Shown piece after piece: positions 29,979 to 39,556 of a stretch of 64,000 bases of DNA (position 1 is the first letter of the stretch; each line of letters opens with the position of its first letter). The position numbers and the translations under genes were made by a program. The notes under the pieces are model-generated. The model did not search any database. It was given only the letters and a program-made list of their open reading frames with translations, and was not told where the DNA came from. Source of the stretch: Nitrosophilus labii (lineage in GTDB: Bacteria > Campylobacterota > Campylobacteria > Campylobacterales > Nitratiruptoraceae); NCBI RefSeq assembly GCF_014466985.1, contig NZ_AP022826.1, positions 496,001 to 560,000 on the forward strand. The letters run 5' to 3'.

Positions 29979-31601
29979 CTTTAAAAGAAGCATTATTAAA
30001 ATGAAATTTACAATCAAAGAGACTATAAAGGCGCTTTTATAAACTTTTACCGGTTCCTTTTCTAGCAGCGTAGCGTTTGGATCAAAATAGGGTTTTACCT
30101 TTTCCGGATTGTTAAGCTCAAAGTCCATTTCGCTGTAGTGTTGATATCTATTGGAGGGATCGATCTCTATAGCTCTTAATATTATTGTTTCGAACCATTG
30201 CGGTACGGCTCTATTAAACTCTTTTACTCTTTTTGCTCTTTTAAAGGTAGGATTTTGAAAAGGCTCAATCTCTCCATAAGGCAACTTTTGAGTGAGCACT
30301 TCGTATAGAGTTACGCCAATTGCGAATATTTCGGTAGATTCGTTTATAGAGGAGCCTTTAAATCTTTCGGGCGCTAGGTAAGATGGAGTTCCTGCTCTAT
30401 TGGTTAGAGAAAATATCTCTACGATAGAGCCGAAATCAACCAATTTAAAAATCTCTTTATCTCCTCTTTTAGTTATGATGATATTTTCCAGTTTGATATC
30501 TCCGTGGACTAGATTATATTTTAAAAGATAATTTGAAGCTCCAATGAGAAATTTGGCAAGATTGATCGCCTCTTCAATATGTAGGTTTCTTTTTGAGACT
30601 CTCTGCTTTAATGTTTCGCCTTCGATATACTCCATTACATAGTATCGAACGCTTCTATTTTTAGGTATAACCGCTTTTGGAAAAAATCCTGCTTTTAATC
30701 TTTTAGCATTCCAGGCTTCTTGAACGAAAAGATCAAGAAGTTTTTTATCTTGTGCAGCCTCGGCGGGAGGAAATTTCATAACATATCTAACACCCTTTTT
30801 TTCTACCAACCAAGTTCTTTTGTTTTGTATAAGAGGTTTTATAAGTCTATATCCGTCTATGATTTCATCTTTTTTTATATTCTGCGGGATAGGTAGGTTT
30901 TGCTGTTTGAGTTGGGCTCTTATATCTAGCTCTTTAATCTCTATTACCACTGCACTTGTATCATCTGGAAGATTGTCTTTTACTTTTTTACTAGCAAACT
31001 TTATTAAAGAGTTAGCATCAAGTTTAAGTCTTTCTTTAATCTCCTCTTTGGATAAAACTGATGTAACCCCATCACTGCAAAGGAGTATCTTATCTTTAGG
31101 TTGAATGAAGTTTTCAAAAAAATATGGTTCAATACTATTATTCATACCGATAGCCTGAGTTAAAATGTTACTACCTTTTTCTAAAATATGATCAAATGAG
31201 AGTTTTTGAAGTTTCCCTTTTCTTAAAAGATAGATTGGACTGTCTCCTACGTTTGCACCGTACAATCTATTGCCTTCTATCACAACAATACTTATAGTAG
31301 TTAAAAACTCTGGTTTTTCAAACTCTAAGATAGATTCTTTGTATAAAATTTCATTTATATTTTTTATGAAAGTTAGCAAAGATTTTTCTATACTCCAGCT
31401 AGAAGGCCTGGATTTAAAATTGTTTAGCATATAGCTAACGACTCTGTTTGCGGCTTCCCTCCCGGCTTGAGCGCTTCCTACGCCGTCGCAGATGATACCT
31501 ACTACTATATCGTCAAAAATCCTAACCGCATAAGAATCATCGCTTAAAAGCTCTTTTCCTTTTGCCAGTCCGAAGGCACTAACTTTAAAGTTCTCTTTCA
31601 T
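29976..31601 (-). CDS. bifunctional PP2C-type phosphatase / Ser-Thr protein kinase, C-terminally membrane-anchored
   Basis: 541 residues. The N-terminal PP2C domain (about 1-235) has the metal-site motifs ICDGVGSAQAGREA, GDSPIYLL, CSDGVTSVL and DDTSAVV. A Hanks-type kinase domain (about 250-510) follows: YVMKF with the ATP-site lysine, HGDIKLENII (catalytic loop, HGD in place of HRD), DFGSIV and APERF. The last about 20 residues are a membrane anchor. Genes of this double architecture are known beside narK/nasA in some gammaproteobacterial nitrate-assimilation clusters, so a regulatory role over nitrate uptake or reduction is plausible but unproven. Confidence 0.88.
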   Translation of the reverse strand: MKENFKVSAFGLAKGKELLSDDSYAVRIFDDIVVGIICDGVGSAQAGREAANRVVSYMLNNFKSRPSSWSIEKSLLTFIKNINEILYKESILEFEKPEFLTTISIVVIEGNRLYGANVGDSPIYLLRKGKLQKLSFDHILEKGSNILTQAIGMNNSIEPYFFENFIQPKDKILLCSDGVTSVLSKEEIKERLKLDANSLIKFASKKVKDNLPDDTSAVVIEIKELDIRAQLKQQNLPIPQNIKKDEIIDGYRLIKPLIQNKRTWLVEKKGVRYVMKFPPAEAAQDKKLLDLFVQEAWNAKRLKAGFFPKAVIPKNRSVRYYVMEYIEGETLKQRVSKRNLHIEEAINLAKFLIGASNYLLKYNLVHGDIKLENIIITKRGDKEIFKLVDFGSIVEIFSLTNRAGTPSYLAPERFKGSSINESTEIFAIGVTLYEVLTQKLPYGEIEPFQNPTFKRAKRVKEFNRAVPQWFETIILRAIEIDPSNRYQHYSEMDFELNNPEKVKPYFDPNATLLEKEPVKVYKSAFIVSLIVNFILIMLLLK

Positions 31602-31629
31602 TGTCCAATTCCAAAAAGGTCTAAAATCA

Positions 31630-31845
31630 TAAATTGAGTGTTCTGAATAAATAGCAAATTTCGCTCAAGCGAGTTATCATTTTTGCTTTTGGCAACGCTT
31701 AAAAATTTTATTAAAAAGTGCGAACGCAAGCGCCCCTTCGGGGTTAAGCGTACTTTTTTGCTCTTATGACCAACATAAAATTTTCAAGCTAAAATGATAA
31801 AGCTTTCGCTCAATTTCTATTTATTCAGAGGTTTCAATTAGTTGT
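31630..31845. repeat. dispersed palindromic repeat, copy B
   Basis: About 215 bp between narK-type and kinase genes, both on the minus strand. It shares TTCGCTCAAGCGAGTT, ATTAAAAAGT and AACATAAAATTTTCAAGC with copies A and C. Near its centre CCCCTTCGGGG forms a very stable UUCG-type hairpin. Outer arms (CTGAATAAATAG and CTATTTATTCAG) pair perfectly. Confidence 0.82.
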
Positions 31846-31858
31846 TTATATCAAATCT

Positions 31859-33136
31859 CTAAATCCTTCCCCCAGCTTGTAATCCCCAAGTTGTTCTCCA
31901 TCTAGTCTTAACCAAACTTATGCCGATTATTGCTAATATCACTATTGTTGCAAATATAAAAAAGCCTGTATTGTAGCTATTAAAGGCCGCTTTGCTCCAT
32001 CCTAACGTCTTAACTAGAGCTGTCCCTCCAAGTCCTCCGGCACATCCGACTATGCCCGTCATTATACCCATATCTTTACCAAATCTTTGCGGAACAAGTT
32101 GGAAAACGGCTCCGTTTGCCATCCCTAAAAATGCCATAATAGTAAAAAGTACTATAATGGCTATATAGAAATTGCTAACGATAGTTGCGTTTAATATCGC
32201 CATAGCCGCTACTATTCCGTAAAATATATATAGCGATTTTACCCCGCCCATTTTATCGGCGATTGCGCCTCCAACAGGTCTTAGTATCGCTCCTGCAAAT
32301 ATACAAAGAGCTCCAAAATATCCGGCTACTACTTTTACGTTCGACTCGCTTAAGATTTTTAGCCCTATTTCGGCCATTTCCGGTTTGTAAACATCCATCA
32401 AATATACTTTCATATAGTTTGCAAATCCTACGAAACCGCCAAAACTTACTGCATAAAAGAGACTAAACCACCAAGTATCTTTATCTTTTAAAAGTTTTAG
32501 ATAATCACTCGGTTTTTTCTTTCTGGGAGTATAGATCTCCGGCGGCGCGTCCTTTGCCATCAATATATAGGTTATTAAGATAATCGTCGATAAAACGCCT
32601 CCAACCAAAAATACTGAAGGCCATCCCCAAATTTCCGCAATTTTTGGTGCAAATATATAGTCTATCACCACACCGATATTTCCCGCACCGGCAAGTCCCA
32701 AAACTAAGCCTTGTAAACGAGGTGGATACCACTGTCCGGCTTGAGGAAGAGCTACCGCAAAACTAGCTCCGGCAAATCCTAAACCGAAAGCGACGGCTAG
32801 TAATTCTTGATAGGTAATGTTTTCGCCTCTAAAAAAGGTATAAAAGAGTGAAACTATCACTATTGATTGGGCTATTATTGCGGTTTTTTTTGCTCCAATA
32901 TTGTCAACAAAAAAACCTAACAAAATTCTAAGGATGGCTCCTCCCAATATAGGAATCGCAAGTAGTGTTGCCTTTTGGTTTGGATCTAGTATAAAACCTT
33001 GTTTTGCTAAAGATTCGGCTATTTCGTTAGCAAGAGGTCCAAGCATAGTCCAAACCATAAAACTAAAATCAAAATATAAAAAAGCAGCGATTAGCGTGGG
33101 TAGATGACCCGCACTCTTTAATTCACCCAGCTTCAT
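31859..33136 (-). CDS. narK: NarK/NasA-type nitrate/nitrite MFS transporter
   Basis: 425 residues (ATG 33136; ATG 33139 is also possible, GGAG upstream) with twelve predicted membrane segments. The first MFS loop motif reads FFVDNIGAKKTA, and GGFVGFANYMKVYL plus the glycine-rich GIVGCAGGLGG match nitrate-porter signatures. It imports nitrate to the cytosolic reductase. Divergent from amt; both share a 300-bp regulatory gap. Confidence 0.88.
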   Translation of the reverse strand: MKLGELKSAGHLPTLIAAFLYFDFSFMVWTMLGPLANEIAESLAKQGFILDPNQKATLLAIPILGGAILRILLGFFVDNIGAKKTAIIAQSIVIVSLFYTFFRGENITYQELLAVAFGLGFAGASFAVALPQAGQWYPPRLQGLVLGLAGAGNIGVVIDYIFAPKIAEIWGWPSVFLVGGVLSTIILITYILMAKDAPPEIYTPRKKKPSDYLKLLKDKDTWWFSLFYAVSFGGFVGFANYMKVYLMDVYKPEMAEIGLKILSESNVKVVAGYFGALCIFAGAILRPVGGAIADKMGGVKSLYIFYGIVAAMAILNATIVSNFYIAIIVLFTIMAFLGMANGAVFQLVPQRFGKDMGIMTGIVGCAGGLGGTALVKTLGWSKAAFNSYNTGFFIFATIVILAIIGISLVKTRWRTTWGLQAGGRI

Positions 33137-33202
33137 CATTTCTCCTTGTTTTTTTGATTGTAAAATTATAACAGCTATTTATTTATAAAATATACAGAAA
33201 AA

Positions 33203-33219
33203 TGGTTAAAAAATATACA
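33203..33219. promoter_or_regulatory. half-conserved palindrome TGGTTA-N5-TATACA
   Basis: The left half-site matches the operator family exactly, the right half is degenerate. It lies about 65 bp upstream of the narK-type start. Confidence 0.35.
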
Positions 33220-33363
33220 ATAGATATATTTTATTGTTTTTGCTTTTATAAATTCGCCTGTTTCTATCTATATAATAGACAGTAAAGAGATTACAGATTT
33301 ATATATTTAATATATTGATTAATATTATTAGGTGGATTTATAATATACTCGTTGCTTATTAAC

Positions 33364-33380
33364 TGGTTAAAAATTAATCA
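33364..33380. promoter_or_regulatory. 17-bp palindrome TGGTTA-N5-TAATCA upstream of amt (first copy)
   Basis: Arms TGGTTA and TAATCA, spacer AAAAT. Identical arms and spacing recur before the second amt gene at 35225. It sits about 40 bp upstream of the candidate -10 box at 33413. Confidence 0.55.
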
Positions 33381-33448
33381 ATAACAATATGAAAAAATAT
33401 CTTATTTGTTGATACAATTTTCTTGAGCAAATCATAAAAGGAGAAGTG

Positions 33449-34729
33449 ATGAAGAGAGTTTGGCTTATGCTTTTGGCTTTAATGCCATCTTTGCTTTTAG
33501 CGGAAGATAAACTAAACAGCGGTGATACCGCTTGGATGATTGTTGCTACGGCGTTTGTTATGCTTATGACGCCAGCTGGTTTAGCACTTTTTTATGGAGG
33601 TATGACAAGAGCTAAAAACGTACTAAATACCTATATGATGGTATTTATGGCGTACGTAATAGGCTCAATTGTATGGGTTTTATGGGGTTATTCACTTGCT
33701 TTTAACGGTGATGGAGCTATCATAGGTGATCTTAGCAAGATTTTTCTAAATGGAGTTACCGTAGACTCTTTGAGCGGTTCGTATCCTGAATTTGTATTTA
33801 TAGCTTTTCAAGGAACTTTTGCAGCTATTACGGTAGCTATAGCTAGCGGTTCGGTAATAGAGAGATTAAAATTTTCTACGTGGCTAATATTTACAGTTTT
33901 TTGGGTAACTTTCGTATATGTTCCGATTGCCCATATGGTTTGGGGTGGTGGATTTTTGTACAATGACGGCGCTTTAGACTTTGCCGGCGGCACGGTTGTA
34001 CATATGAACGGAGGTTTGGCTGGTCTTATAATGGCTTTGATGTTAGGTCGTAGAAAAGGTTATCCAAAAGAGCCTATGAAACCTTCAAGTATTATTTTAA
34101 CCGCTGTTGGTGCCGCGCTACTTTGGTTTGGATGGTTTGGTTTTAACGCTGGAAGCGAATTTGCCGCAGACGGTGTAGCAGGAAGCGCTCTTTTGGTAAC
34201 TAACTTTGCAGCTGCTGTTGGTGCTTTGACTTGGGTAATAATTGAGTGGATAAGATATAAAAAACCAACACTTCTTGGTGCCGCTACAGGTGCGATAGCC
34301 GGTCTAGTTGCTATAACTCCGGCAGCAGGGTTTGTGGATGTTTTCGGAGCTTTGGTTATCGGAGCTGGAGGTTCAGTTTTTGGATTTTTCGGAATTACTT
34401 GGATGAAAAAAGTTTTCAAATATGACGATAGTCTTGACGCTTTTGGTGTACACTTTTTAGCAGGACTTTGGGGAGCGATAGCAACTGGAATCTTTGCGTT
34501 GCAAAATCTTGCTTGGGACGGAAGCCCTCTAAAAGATAATGGAGATAGAGCGGCTCAGATGTTAATACAGCTTGAATCTGTCGTAGTTACTATGATCTAT
34601 ACAGCTGTAGCAACTGCTGTAGTTTACTTTATCTCTAGCCTTATAACTGGCGGTGGAAGAGTTGACGAAGAGACTGAGACTAGAGGTCTTGACGAAGCTG
34701 TACACGGTGAAAGAGGTTTTAATCTATAA
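33449..34729 (+). CDS. amt: ammonium transporter Amt (first copy)
   Basis: 426 residues from ATG 33449 (AAAGGAGAAG upstream; GTG 33446 is in frame). It has a cleavable N-terminal signal (LMLLALMPSLLLA), as many Amt proteins do, then eleven membrane segments. DFAGGTVVHMNGG and GVHFLAGLWG carry the twin histidines of the ammonia channel. Followed by glnK and a second amt, the usual nitrogen-scavenging arrangement in which GlnK plugs the channel. Confidence 0.95.
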   Translation: MKRVWLMLLALMPSLLLAEDKLNSGDTAWMIVATAFVMLMTPAGLALFYGGMTRAKNVLNTYMMVFMAYVIGSIVWVLWGYSLAFNGDGAIIGDLSKIFLNGVTVDSLSGSYPEFVFIAFQGTFAAITVAIASGSVIERLKFSTWLIFTVFWVTFVYVPIAHMVWGGGFLYNDGALDFAGGTVVHMNGGLAGLIMALMLGRRKGYPKEPMKPSSIILTAVGAALLWFGWFGFNAGSEFAADGVAGSALLVTNFAAAVGALTWVIIEWIRYKKPTLLGAATGAIAGLVAITPAAGFVDVFGALVIGAGGSVFGFFGITWMKKVFKYDDSLDAFGVHFLAGLWGAIATGIFALQNLAWDGSPLKDNGDRAAQMLIQLESVVVTMIYTAVATAVVYFISSLITGGGRVDEETETRGLDEAVHGERGFNL

Positions 34730-34756
34730 TTTGGTATCATTTTAAAAAATAGGGTG

Positions 34757-35180
<424 letters not shown>

Positions 35181-35183
35181 AGC

Positions 35184-35200
35184 TGGTTAAAAATTGTGCA
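35184..35200. promoter_or_regulatory. half-conserved palindrome TGGTTA-N5-TGTGCA
   Basis: Exact left half-site and AAAAT spacer, degenerate right half, just after the glnK stop. It lies 41 bp upstream of the fully symmetrical site at 35225. Confidence 0.35.
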
Positions 35201-35224
35201 TTTAGTTTAAGTTATAGTTAAAAG

Positions 35225-35241
35225 TGGTTAAAAAATAATCA
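35225..35241. promoter_or_regulatory. 17-bp palindrome TGGTTA-N5-TAATCA upstream of second amt
   Basis: Arms TGGTTA and TAATCA with spacer AAAAA; same arms as the site before the first amt. A possible -10 (TAGAAT, 35263-35268) lies about 22 bp downstream. Confidence 0.55.
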
Positions 35242-35246
35242 TCTAT

Positions 35247-35297
35247 TATCCCATCCTTTTGATAGAATAATAAAAAATTTTCACAAAGGATGGGATA
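35247..35297 (+). promoter_or_regulatory. hairpin sequestering the ribosome-binding site of the second amt
   Basis: TATCCCATCCTTT (35247-35259) and AAAGGATGGGATA (35285-35297) form a perfect 13-bp inverted repeat with a 25-nt loop. The right arm contains the Shine-Dalgarno AAAGGA and reaches the A of the ATG start codon. Confidence 0.6.
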
Positions 35298-36475
35298 TGG
35301 ATGTAAGTCAATTTTCTTACGTTATAGATACTCTCTTTGCGCTTTTTGCGATGACTCTCATAATCTTAATGGTTCCTGGCTTTGCTATGCTAGAAGCGGG
35401 ACTTGTTAGAACCAAAAACGTTACTGCCGTTTTAACCGTCAATACAATGATATATGCGGTTGCTTCTATAATGTTTTTATTAGTCGGCTATCAGTTGGCT
35501 TTTGGTGGCTGGGAAAACGACTCGATGAGTAAATGGGCTGCGTTTTTGTTTCAGATGGCTTTTGTTGGTAAAACCGTCAATATTATGAGCGGAGGTGTAA
35601 GTGAGAGGACAAAGGTTATTCCTTTGACGATTTTTACTATAGTTATGGCGGCTCTTATCTATCCGGTGGTAGTTAACTGGACTTGGGGAGCCAACTTTTT
35701 AGAGGGAACTATCTTAGATATTAGTTCGATGCACGATCTAGCAGGCTCTACTGTTATTCACTCTACGGGAGCTTGGGCGTTACTGGCGGCTATTTTGATA
35801 ATCGGTCCAAGACACGGTAGATACGTAAATGGAAAAATAAAAGTTATTCCGGCTTCTAATATCCCTTTGGTAGTATTGGGAGCTTTTTTACTTTGGATTG
35901 GATGGTTCGGTTTTAACGGAGGAAGCGTTGGCACTATAAGCTCAAAAGAGAACGCCGATGCTGTAGCTTTAACGATAATGAATACCAATACCGCAGGTCT
36001 TGCGGGAGCTATTGTGGTTGGGATTATAATGTATTTAAGATATAAAAAGTTTGATATAACTATGATTTTAAACGGTGCGCTAGGAGGGCTTGTGGCAATC
36101 ACTGCTGGAGCGGATCTTTTCGATATCTATACGCCTATTTTGATTGGTGCGATAGGCGGCGCTCTAGTAGCCTTTTTCGTTCCATTTTTCGATCGCCTTA
36201 AAATCGACGATCCAGTTGGTGCGCTTTCCGTTCACTTGGTAAACGGTATTTGGGGAACTATAGCTGTTGGGATATTTGTAAAAGATGTGTCTTTATGGGC
36301 TCAAATAAAAGGAATATTGGTAGTAGCGGTATTTGCTTTTATAAGTTCTTATCTAGTTCTTTGGGCAATAAACAAAGTAATTCCTTTTAGGGCAAACGAT
36401 GATGAACAGTTAGAAGGTTTAGACATTTTAGAGTGCGGTATCGAGTCATATCCGGAGTTTAAAAGGGCGATATAG
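35297..36475 (+). CDS. amt: ammonium transporter Amt (second copy)
   Basis: 392 residues, no cleavable signal peptide, about eleven membrane segments. LAGSTVIHSTGAW and VHLVNGIWGT carry the two channel histidines. It differs from the first Amt in lacking the signal peptide and in a shorter C-terminus, so it is a separate subfamily and not a recent duplicate. A palindromic operator candidate and a ribosome-site hairpin precede it; a hairpin overlaps its stop and the convergent RND gene. Confidence 0.93.
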   Translation: MDVSQFSYVIDTLFALFAMTLIILMVPGFAMLEAGLVRTKNVTAVLTVNTMIYAVASIMFLLVGYQLAFGGWENDSMSKWAAFLFQMAFVGKTVNIMSGGVSERTKVIPLTIFTIVMAALIYPVVVNWTWGANFLEGTILDISSMHDLAGSTVIHSTGAWALLAAILIIGPRHGRYVNGKIKVIPASNIPLVVLGAFLLWIGWFGFNGGSVGTISSKENADAVALTIMNTNTAGLAGAIVVGIIMYLRYKKFDITMILNGALGGLVAITAGADLFDIYTPILIGAIGGALVAFFVPFFDRLKIDDPVGALSVHLVNGIWGTIAVGIFVKDVSLWAQIKGILVVAVFAFISSYLVLWAINKVIPFRANDDEQLEGLDILECGIESYPEFKRAI

Positions 36476-36486
36476 TTTTCGCCCTT
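36463..36486. terminator. bidirectional hairpin at converging ends of amt and RND pump genes
   Basis: AAGGGCGA (36463-36470) pairs perfectly with TCGCCCTT (36479-36486) across an 8-nt loop. It spans the amt stop codon and the end of the RND gene, a common arrangement for a two-way terminator. Confidence 0.55.
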
Positions 36487-39400
36487 ATCTTCTTATATCT
36501 TCAATTATTATATACAATGATGGTACTAAAATAAGAGTTATAAATGTAGCAAACAAGATTCCAAATCCTAGTGAAATAGCCATAGGGATCAAAAATTTTG
36601 CCTGTCTAGATGTTTCAAAAATCATAGGCATTAATCCGGCAAAAGTTGTAAGTGTAGTTAAAAAGACTGGCCTAAATCTTTGAATAGCCGCTTCTTTAGC
36701 GGTTTTTAAGGCGCTAAAACCAAATTTTTCTCTATATTCGTTAGCAAATTTGATCATTATCAAAGAGTCGTTTACTACTATCCCAGAAAGCGCGATTATT
36801 CCAAATAGGCTTATTACGCTAAGGCTATAGCCCATCAAAAGATGTCCTAAAATGGCTCCGATGATCCCAAAAGGGATACTTATCATCACTATAAATGGTT
36901 GAATGTAACTTTTAAAAGGTATTGCTAAAAGTAGATAGATAACGGCTAATGAGATTATAAAACTAAATTTGAGACTAGATAGATTTTCTCTCATCTCAGT
37001 CTGCCTTCCTTCAAAGCTGTAATTGATACTTGGGAACTCTTTTTTTATCTCTTTTAAGACGCTATCTTGCAAATCGTTTAAAACTTCCAAAGCTTTACTT
37101 CTTGGCCTAATATCCGCTTCAACTGTAACTACTCTTTTGCCGTCTTTTCGTATTATTTCCATTGGAGAGTAGTTCCATCTTATATCTATGAGATTTAAAA
37201 GAGGAACTTCGTTTCCATCTTTGGTAGTTAGATACATATTGTCAAAATAGTAAAGAAGTTTTCTCTCTTTTAGAGGAGTTTTAGCCATAATTTTTACTTC
37301 GTCGGCTCCTACGATAATCCTTTGAGCCTCATAACCGTAAAATCTTCCTCTTATCTCTCTCGCTATAGTTTGAGCGTCAAAGCCCAAAATATAGGCCAAC
37401 GGTTTTAAAACAAATCTTATCTCCTCTTTTGAGCTGGATATCCCTGCGTCTATATTGAAAACACCGGGATAGTTTTTTAAGCTTTGAGCCACCATTTGAG
37501 CCGTTTTTTTGAGCACGTTCTCATCAAAGTGGCTAAGTTCTACGGCAATCGGAGAGCCGTGAGCGCCTACCGAAGCGCTGGAGAAAAATTGCAAAGTTTC
37601 TACTCCTTCGATTTTTCCTGTCCTTTTTCTCCACTTTTTACCAAATTCTAAAGTGGACATTATCTCTTTTCTAATATCCGGATCGGCAAGATATACTCTA
37701 ACTTCCGCACTATTAGCTCCTCCTCTTCCGACTCTAGCGTAGATTCCTTTGACTAGTTCATCTCCTCTATCTATACTCTTTTTAAGTTCTTGAGCGCTCT
37801 TTATGAGCTTTAAAACCGCCTCTTTGGTTTTTTCTACGTCGCTACCAGCTGGAAGTCTTATATATGCTCTAACATAGTCCGCTTCGGTGTCCGGAAATAA
37901 CTGCATTCCCATTCTACCGCTTAGAGCGTAAGAGAGGGCAAGAACAAATAGAGACAAAAACAGCACTATCGTTGCGTATCTGTGACGTAAAACCAGATTT
38001 AAAAATTTCCCAAAACTAAATCTAACCCATCTTCTAAAAGCTTTTGAAAATCTTTTTTGAAAGCTTAATTTCTCTTTTTTGACTGAGTATGTTAAGTGCG
38101 ACGGTAAAATAAATATAGATTCAAGCCAAGATATAACGAAAACGGCCGTTACCACAAGAGGAATAGCTTCAAAAATCTTTCCTGTTACTCCCGGCACGAA
38201 AAGTATCGGCATAAATGCTACTATATTGGTCAAGATACTAAAGGATACCGGTACCGCCATCTCTTTAGCGCCAAGCACCGAAGCGTTTAGAGGTTTGCAG
38301 CCTCTTTCTCTATATTTATAGATATTTTCGCCTACCACTATCGCATCGTCAACTACGATACCTAACGCAATAATAAATGCAAACAAAGAGATCATACTAA
38401 TGGATATGTCTAAGATAGGAAAGAGTAAAAAAGAGCCCAAAAAGGAGATTGGTATCCCCATCATAACCCAAAAAGCAAGCCTAGGTTCTAAAAATAAAGA
38501 CAAGGTTATGAGTACCAACACTAGTCCAAGAGCGGCGTTTTTTAAAAGTAGCTTTACCCTATCTTCAAAAACGTCCGCACCGCTTGATAATACCTCTAAG
38601 TTAAGATTTGGAGGCAAAAACTCTTTTGCCGTTTGTAGTTTTTCATCTACTATTTTTGAGATCTCTATAGGTGAGAAACTTTGCGGATTTCTTACCTCCA
38701 TCCTGATTGCAGGCTTTCCGTTATAAAACGCAAAATAGTCTTCGTCTTCAAAGACCTCTTCGATTTTAGCAATATCTTTTAGTTTGACTATTTTGCCCTC
38801 TTTTGTGGTGATGATAGGGATATTTTCAAAATCTATAGGCTTTTCTCCCCTTTGGGAGAGTTTTAGTATCACCTCTCCCCTAGGCGTTTTAACTACTCCC
38901 GAAGATAACTCAAGAGAGTTGGCTCTAACTATATCGCTTATATCTTTCGTACTTAGTCCATATTTTCTTAAAATATCGTTTTTTATCTCTATGCTTATTT
39001 GAAGAGGAGATAGACCGTAAATATCGATTTTGGATATTTTTGGATTAGATAGAAGATGGTATTTTACTTTTAGGGCGTATTTGTATAAAGAGACCCGATC
39101 GCTTTTGCCGTATAGTATCAAAGAGATTGTTCTTCTTTCGTAGCTTCTTTTAGTGATTATCGGTTTTTCCGCCTCTTTTGGAAAAGTTCTTATCCTAAAG
39201 ATAGCGTTTTCTATATCGTTTTGCAAAGTCTGTAAATCATATCCTCTAAAAGCTTCAACGTCTACCGTTGCGCTTCCCTCTCTTGCTACCGCTCTAAATC
39301 TTTTGATCCCTTCTACCGAGCTTATAGCTTCTTCGATAGGCAAAATTATCGCTTTTTCTATTTCGGTGGGTGATGCTTGAGGATAGGAGACTCTTATGCG

Positions 39401-39556
39401 AACTTCGTCTCTTTCGTAATCAGGAAAAACCTCCTGTTTTACGTAATTTAACATAAAAATCCCGCCCGCTAACAAAAAGATCATTAAAAGATTTGCTACT
39501 ACTGGATTTTTTACCATCCAACTGATTGGAGTGTTAAAATCGGCCCTACATCTCAT
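36485..39556 (-). CDS. RND-family efflux pump inner-membrane subunit
   Basis: 1023 residues of the AcrB/MexB-like HAE class: one membrane segment, a large periplasmic loop, a cluster of six segments, and the same again. The proton-relay aspartates lie in GIVVDDAIVVGENIY (about 390-405), and a second repeat GIVVNDSLIMIKFAN is near the C-terminus. It has no CusA-type methionine series that I can see, so organic or mixed substrates are as likely as metal. Last gene of a nine-gene minus-strand operon; its start overlaps the adaptor gene by 11 bp. Confidence 0.93.
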   Translation of the reverse strand: MRCRADFNTPISWMVKNPVVANLLMIFLLAGGIFMLNYVKQEVFPDYERDEVRIRVSYPQASPTEIEKAIILPIEEAISSVEGIKRFRAVAREGSATVDVEAFRGYDLQTLQNDIENAIFRIRTFPKEAEKPIITKRSYERRTISLILYGKSDRVSLYKYALKVKYHLLSNPKISKIDIYGLSPLQISIEIKNDILRKYGLSTKDISDIVRANSLELSSGVVKTPRGEVILKLSQRGEKPIDFENIPIITTKEGKIVKLKDIAKIEEVFEDEDYFAFYNGKPAIRMEVRNPQSFSPIEISKIVDEKLQTAKEFLPPNLNLEVLSSGADVFEDRVKLLLKNAALGLVLVLITLSLFLEPRLAFWVMMGIPISFLGSFLLFPILDISISMISLFAFIIALGIVVDDAIVVGENIYKYRERGCKPLNASVLGAKEMAVPVSFSILTNIVAFMPILFVPGVTGKIFEAIPLVVTAVFVISWLESIFILPSHLTYSVKKEKLSFQKRFSKAFRRWVRFSFGKFLNLVLRHRYATIVLFLSLFVLALSYALSGRMGMQLFPDTEADYVRAYIRLPAGSDVEKTKEAVLKLIKSAQELKKSIDRGDELVKGIYARVGRGGANSAEVRVYLADPDIRKEIMSTLEFGKKWRKRTGKIEGVETLQFFSSASVGAHGSPIAVELSHFDENVLKKTAQMVAQSLKNYPGVFNIDAGISSSKEEIRFVLKPLAYILGFDAQTIAREIRGRFYGYEAQRIIVGADEVKIMAKTPLKERKLLYYFDNMYLTTKDGNEVPLLNLIDIRWNYSPMEIIRKDGKRVVTVEADIRPRSKALEVLNDLQDSVLKEIKKEFPSINYSFEGRQTEMRENLSSLKFSFIISLAVIYLLLAIPFKSYIQPFIVMISIPFGIIGAILGHLLMGYSLSVISLFGIIALSGIVVNDSLIMIKFANEYREKFGFSALKTAKEAAIQRFRPVFLTTLTTFAGLMPMIFETSRQAKFLIPMAISLGFGILFATFITLILVPSLYIIIEDIRR

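Larger units (their letters stand above)
33140..33445. promoter_or_regulatory. shared regulatory gap between narK-type gene and amt
   Basis: 306 bp without a gene. It holds two members of the 17-bp palindrome family (33203-33219 near narK, 33364-33380 near amt) and a plausible amt -10 box TACAAT at 33413-33418. No sigma-54 type GG-N10-GC promoter was found. Confidence 0.5.

Noticed and set aside
33140-33445. Sigma-54 promoter before amt
   Set aside because: No GG-N10-GC element with proper spacing could be found in the gap.
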